From the NCBI GenBank assembly GCA_963665705.1, contig OY762448.1:868001-932000 (forward strand): a stretch of DNA of 64,000 bases, written 5' to 3'. Position numbers and translations under genes: made by a program. This document shows, in pieces, positions 53,608-61,542 of this stretch. The DNA comes from Saccharicrinis sp963665705. GTDB lineage: Bacteria > Bacteroidota > Bacteroidia > Bacteroidales > Marinilabiliaceae. The notes under the pieces were generated by a model that worked only from the letters and a program-made list of their open reading frames with translations, made no database searches and was not told where the DNA came from. Within the stretch, counting starts at the first letter, position 1, and each line of letters starts with the position of its first letter.

Positions 53608-55066
53608 GAAAGAATATCTGGTATGGGGAATTATTTCCGGACTATTGATTTGTGCGTCATACTCTTTCTGCTATTTGTCGTTTATTAGCTTAGTTCCATT
53701 ATTATATTGTTTTAAGCATAAGGAAAAAAATAATAGGTATAAAGTTTTATTGGCAACAGTTCTGTTTCTGGTTATTTGGAATGCTTTTAATTATCAGTTT
53801 CTATATTCTTTTTATATAGATGATGTAAAGGTGTATATTCCAATTTTAATTGGAGTATTTACTGTATTAGGTCTATTCCCATTTTTTATTTTACAATCTA
53901 ATTTAAAATTTAAACATGTATATTTTATATGTTCATGGATATTGATAGAACATCTGATTTCACAATGGATTTTAAAAACCCCATTTAGTCATTTAGGAAT
54001 ATTATTAGCAAATAATGCTTCTATTATACTTTGGTATAAGTATACAGGAGTATTGGGTGGATCGTTGTGGGTAATGGTTGTAAATGTACTAATTACTTAT
54101 GCTGTTGTTGAGTATAAAAAAAGTAATTTTAAGTCATTTAGAATTATATATGTAATTGTTGCTTTAATAGTTATGCCGATATTTATATCATTAATAATAC
54201 AAGATTCTAAACTTGAAAATAAAGACAAAGAAAGGAGTGTGAAAATACATAGTTATAGTAATGTTAGTACCATTGATCAAATTCAGAATAGTATCATAGA
54301 ATCAAGTAATGATAGTTTAACAAAAGGTGTTAGCTATGATGTTTTTCCGGAATTAGTAATTAATTTAAACAATGAAAATCCAGAGGATAATAAGCTAATT
54401 GAGTCGATAATTAAAAATAAAATTCAGCATAAAAATGATTCACTTAAAACAATTGTGGGGGTAAATTTAACAACATGGGGTAGGCAACAAGTCTTGGCAG
54501 TATTAATTGATAAAAATAATGTAAAAAAGAGATTTAAAGATGTATTAGTGCCATTGGGTGAGAATATTCCTGATTTATTTGAGTGTTTTAAGGGATTAGA
54601 TGTTTTTGAAAAGTATCTTTCTGAAACATATATCACACCAAATAATAATGAAAATGTTTTTGTTTGTAGGAAAGATTCAATTCATGTAGCAATCTGTTAT
54701 GAATCTTTTTTTGAGCATAATCTTAAAGAAAAATTAATAAATAATGTGGGGGTTTTGTTTGTGATAGCACGAGAGCCATTTCAGAATAATCATCATTATG
54801 AAAATATAACTAGATTATTGTCAGTGTGTAATGCTATAATCTTTAATAAGTATTTAGTAAGGTCTTCATGGTGTGGATTGTCTTGTGTTATTAGTAATAG
54901 AGGGAACGTTTTGAAAAGAGTATATAATAAAAATGAAGTTATTGAGTCTAGATTTCTTTTGAATACTGAAGATACCTTTTTTCTAAGAGTAAAATTTAAT
55001 CCAATTTTGACCTTTATTTCAATACTATTGATATTTAGTATAATGATTAATATTATTCATAAATAG
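53594..55066 (+). CDS. Apolipoprotein N-acyltransferase-like (Lnt family) membrane enzyme
   Basis: 490 aa from a TTG start at 53594, inside the S41 gene's last codons. Six or more N-terminal transmembrane helices precede a periplasmic nitrilase-fold domain. The triad matches Lnt: Glu 253 in VFPELVI, Lys 315 in RFKDVLVPLGENIP and Cys 368 in AICYESF; C-terminal SSWCGLSCVISNRG and a last helix follow. Lnt adds the third acyl chain to lipoproteins. A divergent extra copy next to several lipoproteins points to dedicated modification of those products; that is inference. Confidence 0.85.
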   Translation: MKIIEKEYLVWGIISGLLICASYSFCYLSFISLVPLLYCFKHKEKNNRYKVLLATVLFLVIWNAFNYQFLYSFYIDDVKVYIPILIGVFTVLGLFPFFILQSNLKFKHVYFICSWILIEHLISQWILKTPFSHLGILLANNASIILWYKYTGVLGGSLWVMVVNVLITYAVVEYKKSNFKSFRIIYVIVALIVMPIFISLIIQDSKLENKDKERSVKIHSYSNVSTIDQIQNSIIESSNDSLTKGVSYDVFPELVINLNNENPEDNKLIESIIKNKIQHKNDSLKTIVGVNLTTWGRQQVLAVLIDKNNVKKRFKDVLVPLGENIPDLFECFKGLDVFEKYLSETYITPNNNENVFVCRKDSIHVAICYESFFEHNLKEKLINNVGVLFVIAREPFQNNHHYENITRLLSVCNAIIFNKYLVRSSWCGLSCVISNRGNVLKRVYNKNEVIESRFLLNTEDTFFLRVKFNPILTFISILLIFSIMINIIHK

Positions 55067-55081
55067 AATAATTATTGAATT

Positions 55082-55153
55082 AAATTTATTTTTGTGGAAT
55101 AAAAAAAGATAATTCCAAAACTGTTTTTAGTGTTAGGGTAATTGCCGAAAAGA
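55082..55153 (+). repeat. 72-bp exact direct repeat, right copy
   Basis: Identical to 46771-46842. The reading frame of the thioesterase continues through it and ends 4 bp later as AEKK-stop, a plausible original C-terminus. Confidence 0.9.
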
Positions 55154-55168
55154 AATAAGAATAAGTAT

Positions 55169-55432
55169 ATGCATAAAATAAAAATTTGGGTTGAGTTTAA
55201 TGATGTGGCCAGCATTGGCGCGATTTCGAATAAAGCCAATATAAAATTAACTATAGAGGGAGACATGAAAAAAGTAGATATTGTTTCTCAATTGGATTTA
55301 AAATCCGGATATGAGTTTGAATATGAACTTCCTGGTGAATATTGTTTGTCTTTGGAAAGTGAAAATATTAACTATAAAGAGAATGTTTTTATTAATATGT
55401 CAATAACAGATATTGAAATTGAAATAGAATAG
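55169..55432 (+). CDS. Small hypothetical protein
   Basis: 87 aa from the ATG at 55169 (an earlier ATG at 55142 lies in the repeat). Starts MHKIKIWVEFNDVASIG; predicted beta-rich, with an acidic end (ITDIEIEIE). Ends before a good terminator. If the 72-bp repeats are attachment sites, this gene belongs to the original chromosome beside the thioesterase. Family not recognised. Confidence 0.55.
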   Translation: MHKIKIWVEFNDVASIGAISNKANIKLTIEGDMKKVDIVSQLDLKSGYEFEYELPGEYCLSLESENINYKENVFINMSITDIEIEIE

Positions 55433-55467
55433 CTACGATTAATTTTTATAAGAAATTGAATTTGAAG

Positions 55468-55493
55468 GAGAAGCTTTAGGCTTCTCTTTTTTT
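55468..55493 (+). terminator. Rho-independent terminator
   Basis: GAGAAGC / GCTTCTC, 7-bp stem, TTTAG loop, seven T. Confidence 0.8.
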
Positions 55494-55655
55494 ATGTAGA
55501 TGATTGATCCTATTTAATATCAAACTTGGGTTTATAGCCATATTTCAATAGTGTTAGATATAGCAAATAGTGAATGTGTAGGTAATGAATATTGGTTATA
55601 CATATATTAATATATAATTTTTAAAGTAGTAACGATGGATTTAATTCGATTATAA

Positions 55656-55699
55656 CCGAAGAAAAACCGAAGGAAGTCCGAAGAAAGTCCGAAGAAAGA
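55656..55699. repeat. Four tandem 11-bp repeats
   Basis: CCGAAGAAAAA, CCGAAGGAAGT, CCGAAGAAAGT, CCGAAGAAAGA. Period 11 bp in a gene-free 55494-55836. Could be a slippage-prone or protein-binding array upstream of the VOC gene; nothing else seen in this stretch. Confidence 0.8.
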
Positions 55700-55836
55700 C
55701 CTTTGAAAAATGCTTTTCTTCTTATTGTTATCCACTAGAATCTCTATCTAATGTTATATGTATTTTGTTATTACATCTTAGCAAAATCTTTCTTAACTTG
55801 ATATAGTTAATTACAAACAAGTTAAAATTTTGCCTT

Positions 55837-56274
55837 ATGCCTATTATAAATGTATACTTAACTTTTAATGGCGATTGCGAAGAAGCCTTTAATTTTTACA
55901 GAGATGTTTTTGAGGTTGAATTTGATATGATTAATCGCTTTAAAGATATGCCACCTCAAAATGGCACTAAGATATCGGATGAAGATGCAGAAAAAATAAT
56001 GCATGTGTCGCTGCCCATTAGTAAAGAAACCGTTTTAATGGGGTGTGATGTTGGTGGTGAATGGGCTAAGGATTTTATTCAGGGAAATAACTTTTCAATT
56101 TCAATAGAAGCAGATACCAAAAAAGACGCGGATAGGTATTTTGATTTGCTCGTTGAAGATGGAGAAGAGATAATGCCTATGGATACAACTTTTTGGGGAT
56201 CCTACTTTGGGATGTTAACAGATCAGTTTGGAGTTAATTGGATGATTAGTTTTGCTGAAGAAAATAAGGAATAA
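55837..56274 (+). CDS. VOC-family (PhnB/glyoxalase-like) protein
   Basis: 145 aa; single vicinal-oxygen-chelate fold: VYLTFNGDCEEAFNFYRDVF, IMHVSLPISKETVLMGCDV, then WGSYFGMLTDQFGVNWMISF. PhnB-type members often lack full metal ligands, and the function is unknown. Monocistronic. Confidence 0.92.
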   Translation: MPIINVYLTFNGDCEEAFNFYRDVFEVEFDMINRFKDMPPQNGTKISDEDAEKIMHVSLPISKETVLMGCDVGGEWAKDFIQGNNFSISIEADTKKDADRYFDLLVEDGEEIMPMDTTFWGSYFGMLTDQFGVNWMISFAEENKE

Positions 56275-56484
56275 AAGAGTCGTTAATTAACTGATGTGAA
56301 CAAAATCAAATAATAGTTGTTATTGGATCTTTTATTTCATATTGGTGTTTAATGGGCATTAAATAAGGAGTTTAACGATTTGTGTTGTAAACTCTGTGTT
56401 TTTGAATTTGTACATATTTTTTTGTTTTAGTGTTTTATAACATATAAAATTACACTATTGTCTTGTGGGAATAATAATAAACTG

Positions 56485-56492
56485 TACATTTG
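56485..56492 (+). promoter_or_regulatory. Promoter -7 box (TACATTTG)
   Basis: Perfect TAnnTTTG, 18 bp before the ATG at 56510. It rules out the in-frame start at 56465 for the next gene. Confidence 0.55.
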
Positions 56493-56509
56493 CGCATTCA
56501 ATTTTAAAA

Positions 56510-56815
56510 ATGGGCAGATTAATTTACATTATTATTTCTTTTTTGTTTTTGAACATTTTTGTTGTATTGGAATATAATACAGAAGTTGTTCAATTAGTTT
56601 GTCGGCAAAATTCATTATCATATTGTAAGGCTAAAGTCTATCAATTAGTGGCGGCATTAGAAGAAGATGATATTGAAAATTTGAATAGTGATTTTGATTT
56701 TTGTAAAAGAGAGACTGTCTGTGCAGTTGAATTAAATTTTCGACCCCAATTCAACAAAAAATATAATAGTTTTATCTTGTTTGAAGCAGATGCTTCCCCT
56801 CCGTTATATATTTAA
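56510..56815 (+). CDS. Small secreted hypothetical protein
   Basis: 101 aa; N-terminal hydrophobic segment (MGRLIYIIISFLFLNIFVV) acts as signal or anchor. The mature part holds four Cys (VCRQ, SYCKAK, FCKRETVC) and ends ASPPLYI. No family recognised. Stand-alone. Confidence 0.6.
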   Translation: MGRLIYIIISFLFLNIFVVLEYNTEVVQLVCRQNSLSYCKAKVYQLVAALEEDDIENLNSDFDFCKRETVCAVELNFRPQFNKKYNSFILFEADASPPLYI

Positions 56816-56911
56816 TATTATAACACATTTCTGCATTGATCATATTAAGATAATGTAATACGTCTTAGAATTATTTTATTTACATAACTATCATATTTAA
56901 AAAGTAACACA

Positions 56912-58288
56912 ATGTTTTATTTAATGCTAATCCTGTTTGTTGTAGGATATGGATTTATCATGTTTGAGCATGTGAATCATATTAATAAAGCGGCTACTGC
57001 TTTGTTAATGAGTTCATTACTTTGGGCTATTTTTGCCTTGGGGGGTTCAGATATTTTGAGTCTAGGGTATAGTTCGGCCTGGACAAACTATTTAAAAGAA
57101 CTCGGTGATTTAGCTGAGATTAAAGAATTTATTACCCACCATGCATTATTGGATAATTTGGCTGAAACTTCATCTATTTTATTCTTTTTGTTAGGTGCCA
57201 TGACAATTGTAGATCTGGTAGATAGATATCAGGGATTTAGAATTATTACCAATAAAATTAATAGTTCAAGTGCAACAAAGCTGCTTTGGATTATTAGTTT
57301 GTTAACGTTCTTTATGTCTGCAATTTTGGATAACCTTACCACTACAATTGTATTGATTACTGTATTGCGTAAGTTATTATCCGATAAGCAAAATAGATGG
57401 ATATTTGCCAGTGTTGTTGTTGTTTCTGCCAATGCGGGTGGTGCATGGTCGCCTATTGGTGATGTTACCACAATTATGCTTTGGATCGGTAGTCAGTTAA
57501 CAGTCGGTCATATTATTGGATCTGTATTATTACCTAGTTTAGTGAATGTAGTGGTGGCAACTTTCCTATTTTCATTATTAACCAAAGGGCAAACTTTACG
57601 TCCGGTATTAGCTGATGAGGAAACTGTGGAGTTTACTACACCACAAGAAAGAATGTTTATGTTATTCGTTGGAATTGCAGCCTTAGTTTCTGTTCCTGTG
57701 TTTAAAACTGTAACTCACTTACCTCCATATTTGGGTATGTTATTAGGTTTAGGTGTTTTGTGGGTAATGAATGATAGGTATTTACGTCACAGACCACATG
57801 AAGATAAAAGACATTTGAATGTTTCGTCAGTTATTAAGTCTGTAGATATACCAACAGTTCTTTTCTTTTTGGGTATTTTAAGTGCAGTTGGAGCTTTACA
57901 GGCTGCTGGACACCTTGATTTAATGGCTCAATATTTAGATGACCATGTTAAAAATATTTATGTGATAAATATTATTATTGGTATGGTTTCTTCTATAGTT
58001 GATAACGTTCCGTTAGTAGCTGCTTCAATGGGAATGTATAATATTGCAGGTGCTGAAGCAACAGGATATATGGCTAATTTTGTTCAGGATGGTAATTTTT
58101 GGTCGTTTTTAGCTTATTGTGCTGGTACAGGTGGTAGTATATTGATTATTGGTTCTGCAGCAGGTGTAGCTGCTATGGGATTAGAGAAAATAGACTTTAT
58201 GTGGTATCTAAAAAAAGTAAGTTTAATTGCTTTGGCTGGATATTTAGCAGGAGCGTTAGTGTTTTATCTACAAAGTACGATATTTTAA
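56912..58288 (+). CDS. nhaD: Na+/H+ antiporter NhaD
   Basis: 458 aa, about 12 helices. Typical NhaD/arsenite-permease marks are SSILFFLLGAMTIVDLVD, SAILDNLTTTIVLITVLRKLL (ion-binding Asp-Asn), SANAGGAWSPIGDVTTIMLW and SSIVDNVPLVAAS (second half-site). Exports Na+ in exchange for H+ at the inner membrane. Starts a two-gene operon with trkH, 14 bp apart, pairing Na+ export with K+ uptake. Confidence 0.95.
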   Translation: MFYLMLILFVVGYGFIMFEHVNHINKAATALLMSSLLWAIFALGGSDILSLGYSSAWTNYLKELGDLAEIKEFITHHALLDNLAETSSILFFLLGAMTIVDLVDRYQGFRIITNKINSSSATKLLWIISLLTFFMSAILDNLTTTIVLITVLRKLLSDKQNRWIFASVVVVSANAGGAWSPIGDVTTIMLWIGSQLTVGHIIGSVLLPSLVNVVVATFLFSLLTKGQTLRPVLADEETVEFTTPQERMFMLFVGIAALVSVPVFKTVTHLPPYLGMLLGLGVLWVMNDRYLRHRPHEDKRHLNVSSVIKSVDIPTVLFFLGILSAVGALQAAGHLDLMAQYLDDHVKNIYVINIIIGMVSSIVDNVPLVAASMGMYNIAGAEATGYMANFVQDGNFWSFLAYCAGTGGSILIIGSAAGVAAMGLEKIDFMWYLKKVSLIALAGYLAGALVFYLQSTIF

Positions 58289-58302
58289 TAGCATATTAAT
58301 TT

Positions 58303-59751
58303 ATGTTGAATAAGAAATTCATTCTAAACACGCTGGGTTTAATATTGGTATTTGAAAGTCTTTTCATGCTTTTAAGTGCTGGAGTTTCCCTATTTTACGG
58401 AGATTTTGATGTAGAAGCTCTACTGATATCCTTTGTAATTACTTTTACTATAGGTGGCTTGTGCTGGATTTTTAACCGGAAGGTTGAAAAAGATATGCTT
58501 AAAAGGGAGAGTTTCATTATTGTTACTCTTGTTTGGGTTGTTATGTCAATATTCGGTAGTTTACCTTATATTTTTAGTGGTACTATTCCGGGATTTACAG
58601 ATGCGTTTTTTGAAACTATATCAGGTTTTACAACAACCGGGGCTTCTATTGTAAATGATATAGAAGCTTTACCTCACGGAATCCTTTTTTGGCGTAGTAT
58701 TACTCACCTTATAGGAGGAATGGGGATTATTGTACTTGCAGTTGCCATCTTGCCATTTTTTGGATTTGGAGGTATGCAATTGTATAGTGCAGAAGCTGCC
58801 GGGGTTACAAATGATAAGCTTCATCCAAGAATTACAAAAACTGCAAAAAGTTTGTGGGGAATTTATGTTGTTTTAATACTATCAGAAACTGTATTTTTAA
58901 TGTTTGGAGGTATGCCTTTGTTTGATGCATTGTGTCATAGTTTTGGAACTATTGCTTCAGGTGGGTTTTCAACAAAAAATGCCAGTATAGCTGAGTATTC
59001 ACCATATATACAATATGTAATAATTGTATTTATGGTTTTTGCAGGTACTAACTTTGCCTTATTCTTTTTTGTTTGGAAAGGTAATTGGAAAAAGCTTACC
59101 GGTAATAATGAGTATAAAGTGTATTTAGGTGTTATTCTTATTGTATCTCTTTGTATTGGGACAACACTGTTTTTCCATACAGACCAATCTTTTGAGAAAT
59201 CCTTTAGAGATGCTTTGTTTCAGGTAACAAGTACAATAACAAGTACCGGATTTGTAACCGCTGATTATACCTTATGGCATCCGTATCTAACGTTTGTAAT
59301 TTTTCTGTTGATGTTTAGTGGAGCATGCGTTGGAAGTACATCCGGTGGAATAAAATTATTCCGTCATATGATATTGGTGAAAAACATCAAAATAGAATTT
59401 AAGAGGATGAGTCACCCTAATGCTGTTATTCCTTTGAAGATTGGAAAAAATATGGTGTCGCACGAGGTTATATATAAAGTACTGGCATTTTTAGTGCTGT
59501 ATATGGCTATTTTTTGTGTAGGTACTTTGTTAATGACAATTGTGGGGTTAGATATGGATTCAGCTTTTGGTGCTGTGGCAACATCAATGGGAGGTATAGG
59601 TCCTGGTTTGGGAGTTGTTGGTCCAATGAATAACTTCTTTGCTATTCCGGAGGCTGGTAAATGGATATTATCTGTTTTAATGCTTTTAGGTCGTTTAGAA
59701 CTATTTTCTGTATTAATATTATTTTCACCTGGATTTTGGAAAAATAATTAA
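58303..59751 (+). CDS. trkH: TrkH-family potassium uptake protein
   Basis: 482 aa with the four-fold membrane-pore-membrane layout and selectivity loops TISGFTTTGASI, GTIASGGFSTKN, TSTITSTGFVTAD and ATSMGGIGPGLG. K+ uptake channel of the inner membrane. No trkA partner is adjacent, so the regulatory subunit must be elsewhere. Ends at a terminator (59774-59815). Confidence 0.95.
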   Translation: MLNKKFILNTLGLILVFESLFMLLSAGVSLFYGDFDVEALLISFVITFTIGGLCWIFNRKVEKDMLKRESFIIVTLVWVVMSIFGSLPYIFSGTIPGFTDAFFETISGFTTTGASIVNDIEALPHGILFWRSITHLIGGMGIIVLAVAILPFFGFGGMQLYSAEAAGVTNDKLHPRITKTAKSLWGIYVVLILSETVFLMFGGMPLFDALCHSFGTIASGGFSTKNASIAEYSPYIQYVIIVFMVFAGTNFALFFFVWKGNWKKLTGNNEYKVYLGVILIVSLCIGTTLFFHTDQSFEKSFRDALFQVTSTITSTGFVTADYTLWHPYLTFVIFLLMFSGACVGSTSGGIKLFRHMILVKNIKIEFKRMSHPNAVIPLKIGKNMVSHEVIYKVLAFLVLYMAIFCVGTLLMTIVGLDMDSAFGAVATSMGGIGPGLGVVGPMNNFFAIPEAGKWILSVLMLLGRLELFSVLILFSPGFWKNN

Positions 59752-59773
59752 ATTTAAATTATAAGAGTTTGTA

Positions 59774-59815
59774 AAAACGGTTTGGATTGCAGGTGCATGA
59801 AAAACCGTTTTTTTT
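59774..59815 (+). terminator. Terminator of the nhaD-trkH operon
   Basis: AAAACGGTTT / AAACCGTTTT stem of 9-10 bp, 18-nt loop, then a run of T. Confidence 0.75.
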
Positions 59816-60007
59816 GTTTGTAATATACTATATGTGATTTCATATTTTAGTAAACAAGTTCTGCTTGATGTGGTTATTATTCTAAATAATGAGATTTTGT
59901 ATTTATAATACGGGTTCTTTTTATTTATATTGTAAATGGAATTTTAGATATAGAAAATAGAAGTGTTTACTTCTCATATTTATTTGAAAGAAAATATATA
60001 GTAAAGA

Positions 60008-60772
60008 ATGAAAATTATATCATGGAATGTAAACGGTATTAGAGCTGTTGCGAAAAAAGATTTTTTTAAAGATTTTGCTGAAATCAATGCAGATATTTTT
60101 TGTTTACAAGAAACAAAAGCGCAGTGTGATCAGGTTGCTGAAGTTTTAAAAGATGTAGAAGGATATTATGTGTATTCTAATTCTGCAGAAAAAAAAGGTT
60201 ATTCGGGAACCGCTGTTTTATCAAAAGTTGAGCCTACAACTGTAACAAAAGGTATAGGTATAGAGGAGCATGATAATGAAGGTCGTGTTTTAACGCTTGA
60301 GTATGATAATTTTTACTTGGTTGATGTTTATGTACCTAATTCAGGTAATGATTTAAAGCGTCTGGATTATCGTCAGGAATGGGATAAGGCTTTCTTTGAT
60401 TATTTAAAAAATCTTGAAAATAATAAGCCTGTAATTACCTGTGGTGATTTTAATGTGGCTCATAAATCAATAGACTTGGCTCGACCAAAGCCTAATTATA
60501 ATAAGTCTGCTGGTTTTATGCAAGAGGAGATAGATGGTATGGATAGATATACTCAGGGAGGACTAAAAGATACTTTTCGTCATTTTTATCCGGATCAAAC
60601 AGATATTTATTCATGGTGGAGTTATAGAGCAGGAGCCAGGGGTAAGAATGTAGGCTGGAGAATCGATTATTTTTTAGCTAGTGAATCATTTTTACCTTCT
60701 ATAAAAGACGCTTTTATTATGAATGATGTGATGGGATCAGATCATTGTCCCGTGGGAATTATATTGCAATAA
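60008..60772 (+). CDS. xth: Exodeoxyribonuclease III (AP endonuclease)
   Basis: 254 aa of the ExoA/Xth type: MKIISWNVNGIRA (Asn), FCLQETKAQ (Glu, metal), DVYVPNSG, TCGDFNVAHK (Asp, Asn), NVGWRIDYFLAS and MGSDHCPVGIIL (Asp-His). Cuts 5' of abasic sites in base-excision repair. Monocistronic with its own terminator. Confidence 0.96.
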   Translation: MKIISWNVNGIRAVAKKDFFKDFAEINADIFCLQETKAQCDQVAEVLKDVEGYYVYSNSAEKKGYSGTAVLSKVEPTTVTKGIGIEEHDNEGRVLTLEYDNFYLVDVYVPNSGNDLKRLDYRQEWDKAFFDYLKNLENNKPVITCGDFNVAHKSIDLARPKPNYNKSAGFMQEEIDGMDRYTQGGLKDTFRHFYPDQTDIYSWWSYRAGARGKNVGWRIDYFLASESFLPSIKDAFIMNDVMGSDHCPVGIILQ

Positions 60773-60790
60773 GAATAATATTTATAGAGT

Positions 60791-60830
60791 AAGCACGGAT
60801 TTAGCATAGCGCAATCCGTGCTTTTTTTTG
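60791..60830 (+). terminator. Rho-independent terminator after xth
   Basis: AAGCACGGATT / AATCCGTGCTT, 11-bp perfect stem, loop 11 nt, eight T. The remainder to 61167 is gene-free apart from the operator array. Confidence 0.92.
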
Positions 60831-61073
60831 TTATGTAGCAGATGTAAATTTTCTCAAATAAAAAATCTTACATTGCGATAAATGGCAAGGATTTGAAATC
60901 CGGATACAAATAGGTTTTTGATCAAACTCCCAACAGGAATCCAATTCCTTATATTTATGCTTATCAAGAAAAATTATCAAACCTACAATTCTGTAAATTA
61001 ATATATAATAAACCTAGTACATCGAAATAAAATACAGGCAAACTGCTTATTTATAAGTGAATATATGCTTTAA

Positions 61074-61136
61074 AACTTATTTTTAAATTAAATAACGTAA
61101 AAATAAGTTGATAAACTTAAAATTAAGTTGTAAGTT
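61074..61136. promoter_or_regulatory. AACTTA operator array upstream of blaI-like gene
   Basis: A perfect 12-bp dyad AACTTATTTTTA / TAAAAATAAGTT (61074-61085, 61098-61109), a second perfect dyad AACTTA-AAAT-TAAGTT (61114-61129), and a fifth half-site TAAGTT (61131-61136). Five half-sites in 63 bp, 32 bp before the BlaI-type repressor start; consistent with autoregulation. Confidence 0.7.
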
Positions 61137-61167
61137 TGAATTGCTGATTAACTAACTTAGTAATACG

Positions 61168-61542
61168 ATGGTAACATTAACAAAAGCAGAAGAAAAAATA
61201 ATGAAGCTTCTATGGGAGCTAAAGAAGGGATTTGTTAAAGATATTATTGAAAAAATGCCTGATCCAAAACCACCTTATAATAGTGTTTCGACTATTGTTA
61301 GAGTGTTGGTGAAAAAAGAAATTGTAGGATTTAATAAATACGGTGGTACCTATGAATATTACCCATTGATTTCGAAAGAAGATTATCGTAAGAATCAATT
61401 GGGTAGTTTGGTTAAAGGTTATTTTAATAATTCGTTGTCGCAGGTGGTCAATTTTTTCTCTGAAAATAAAAACTTAAAAATTGAAGAAGTAAATGAAGCA
61501 ATAAAGATGTTAGAAGAACTCAAAAAGCAACAAAATGGCTAA
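61168..61542 (+). CDS. BlaI/MecI/CopY-family repressor
   Basis: 124 aa winged helix: LTKAEEKIMKLLWELKKGFVKDI, PPYNSVSTIVRVLVKKEIVGF (recognition helix), GGTYEYYPLISKEDY; the C-terminal helix is for dimerisation. Overlaps the M56 gene by 8 bp, so the two form a translationally coupled sensor/repressor pair. The M56 partner would cleave or trigger it. Confidence 0.95.
   Translation: MVTLTKAEEKIMKLLWELKKGFVKDIIEKMPDPKPPYNSVSTIVRVLVKKEIVGFNKYGGTYEYYPLISKEDYRKNQLGSLVKGYFNNSLSQVVNFFSENKNLKIEEVNEAIKMLEELKKQQNG

Larger units (their letters stand above)
46843..55153 (+). mobile_element. Lipoprotein/Lnt-like island bounded by 72-bp repeats
   Basis: 8.3 kb between the 72-bp copies. All genes except the later IS66 are on the plus strand: LRR-like lipoprotein, two unknown lipoproteins, secreted protein, S41 protease lipoprotein and Lnt-like acyltransferase. 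By eye it is poorer in G+C than the flanks and uses TTG starts twice. There is no integrase inside. The structure fits a site-specific insertion at a gene 3' end or a recombination-mediated acquisition; which one cannot be told here. Confidence 0.55.

Noticed and set aside
55656..55699. CRISPR-like array
   Set aside because: Units are 11 bp and directly abutting with no spacers, and there are no cas genes; a simple tandem repeat.
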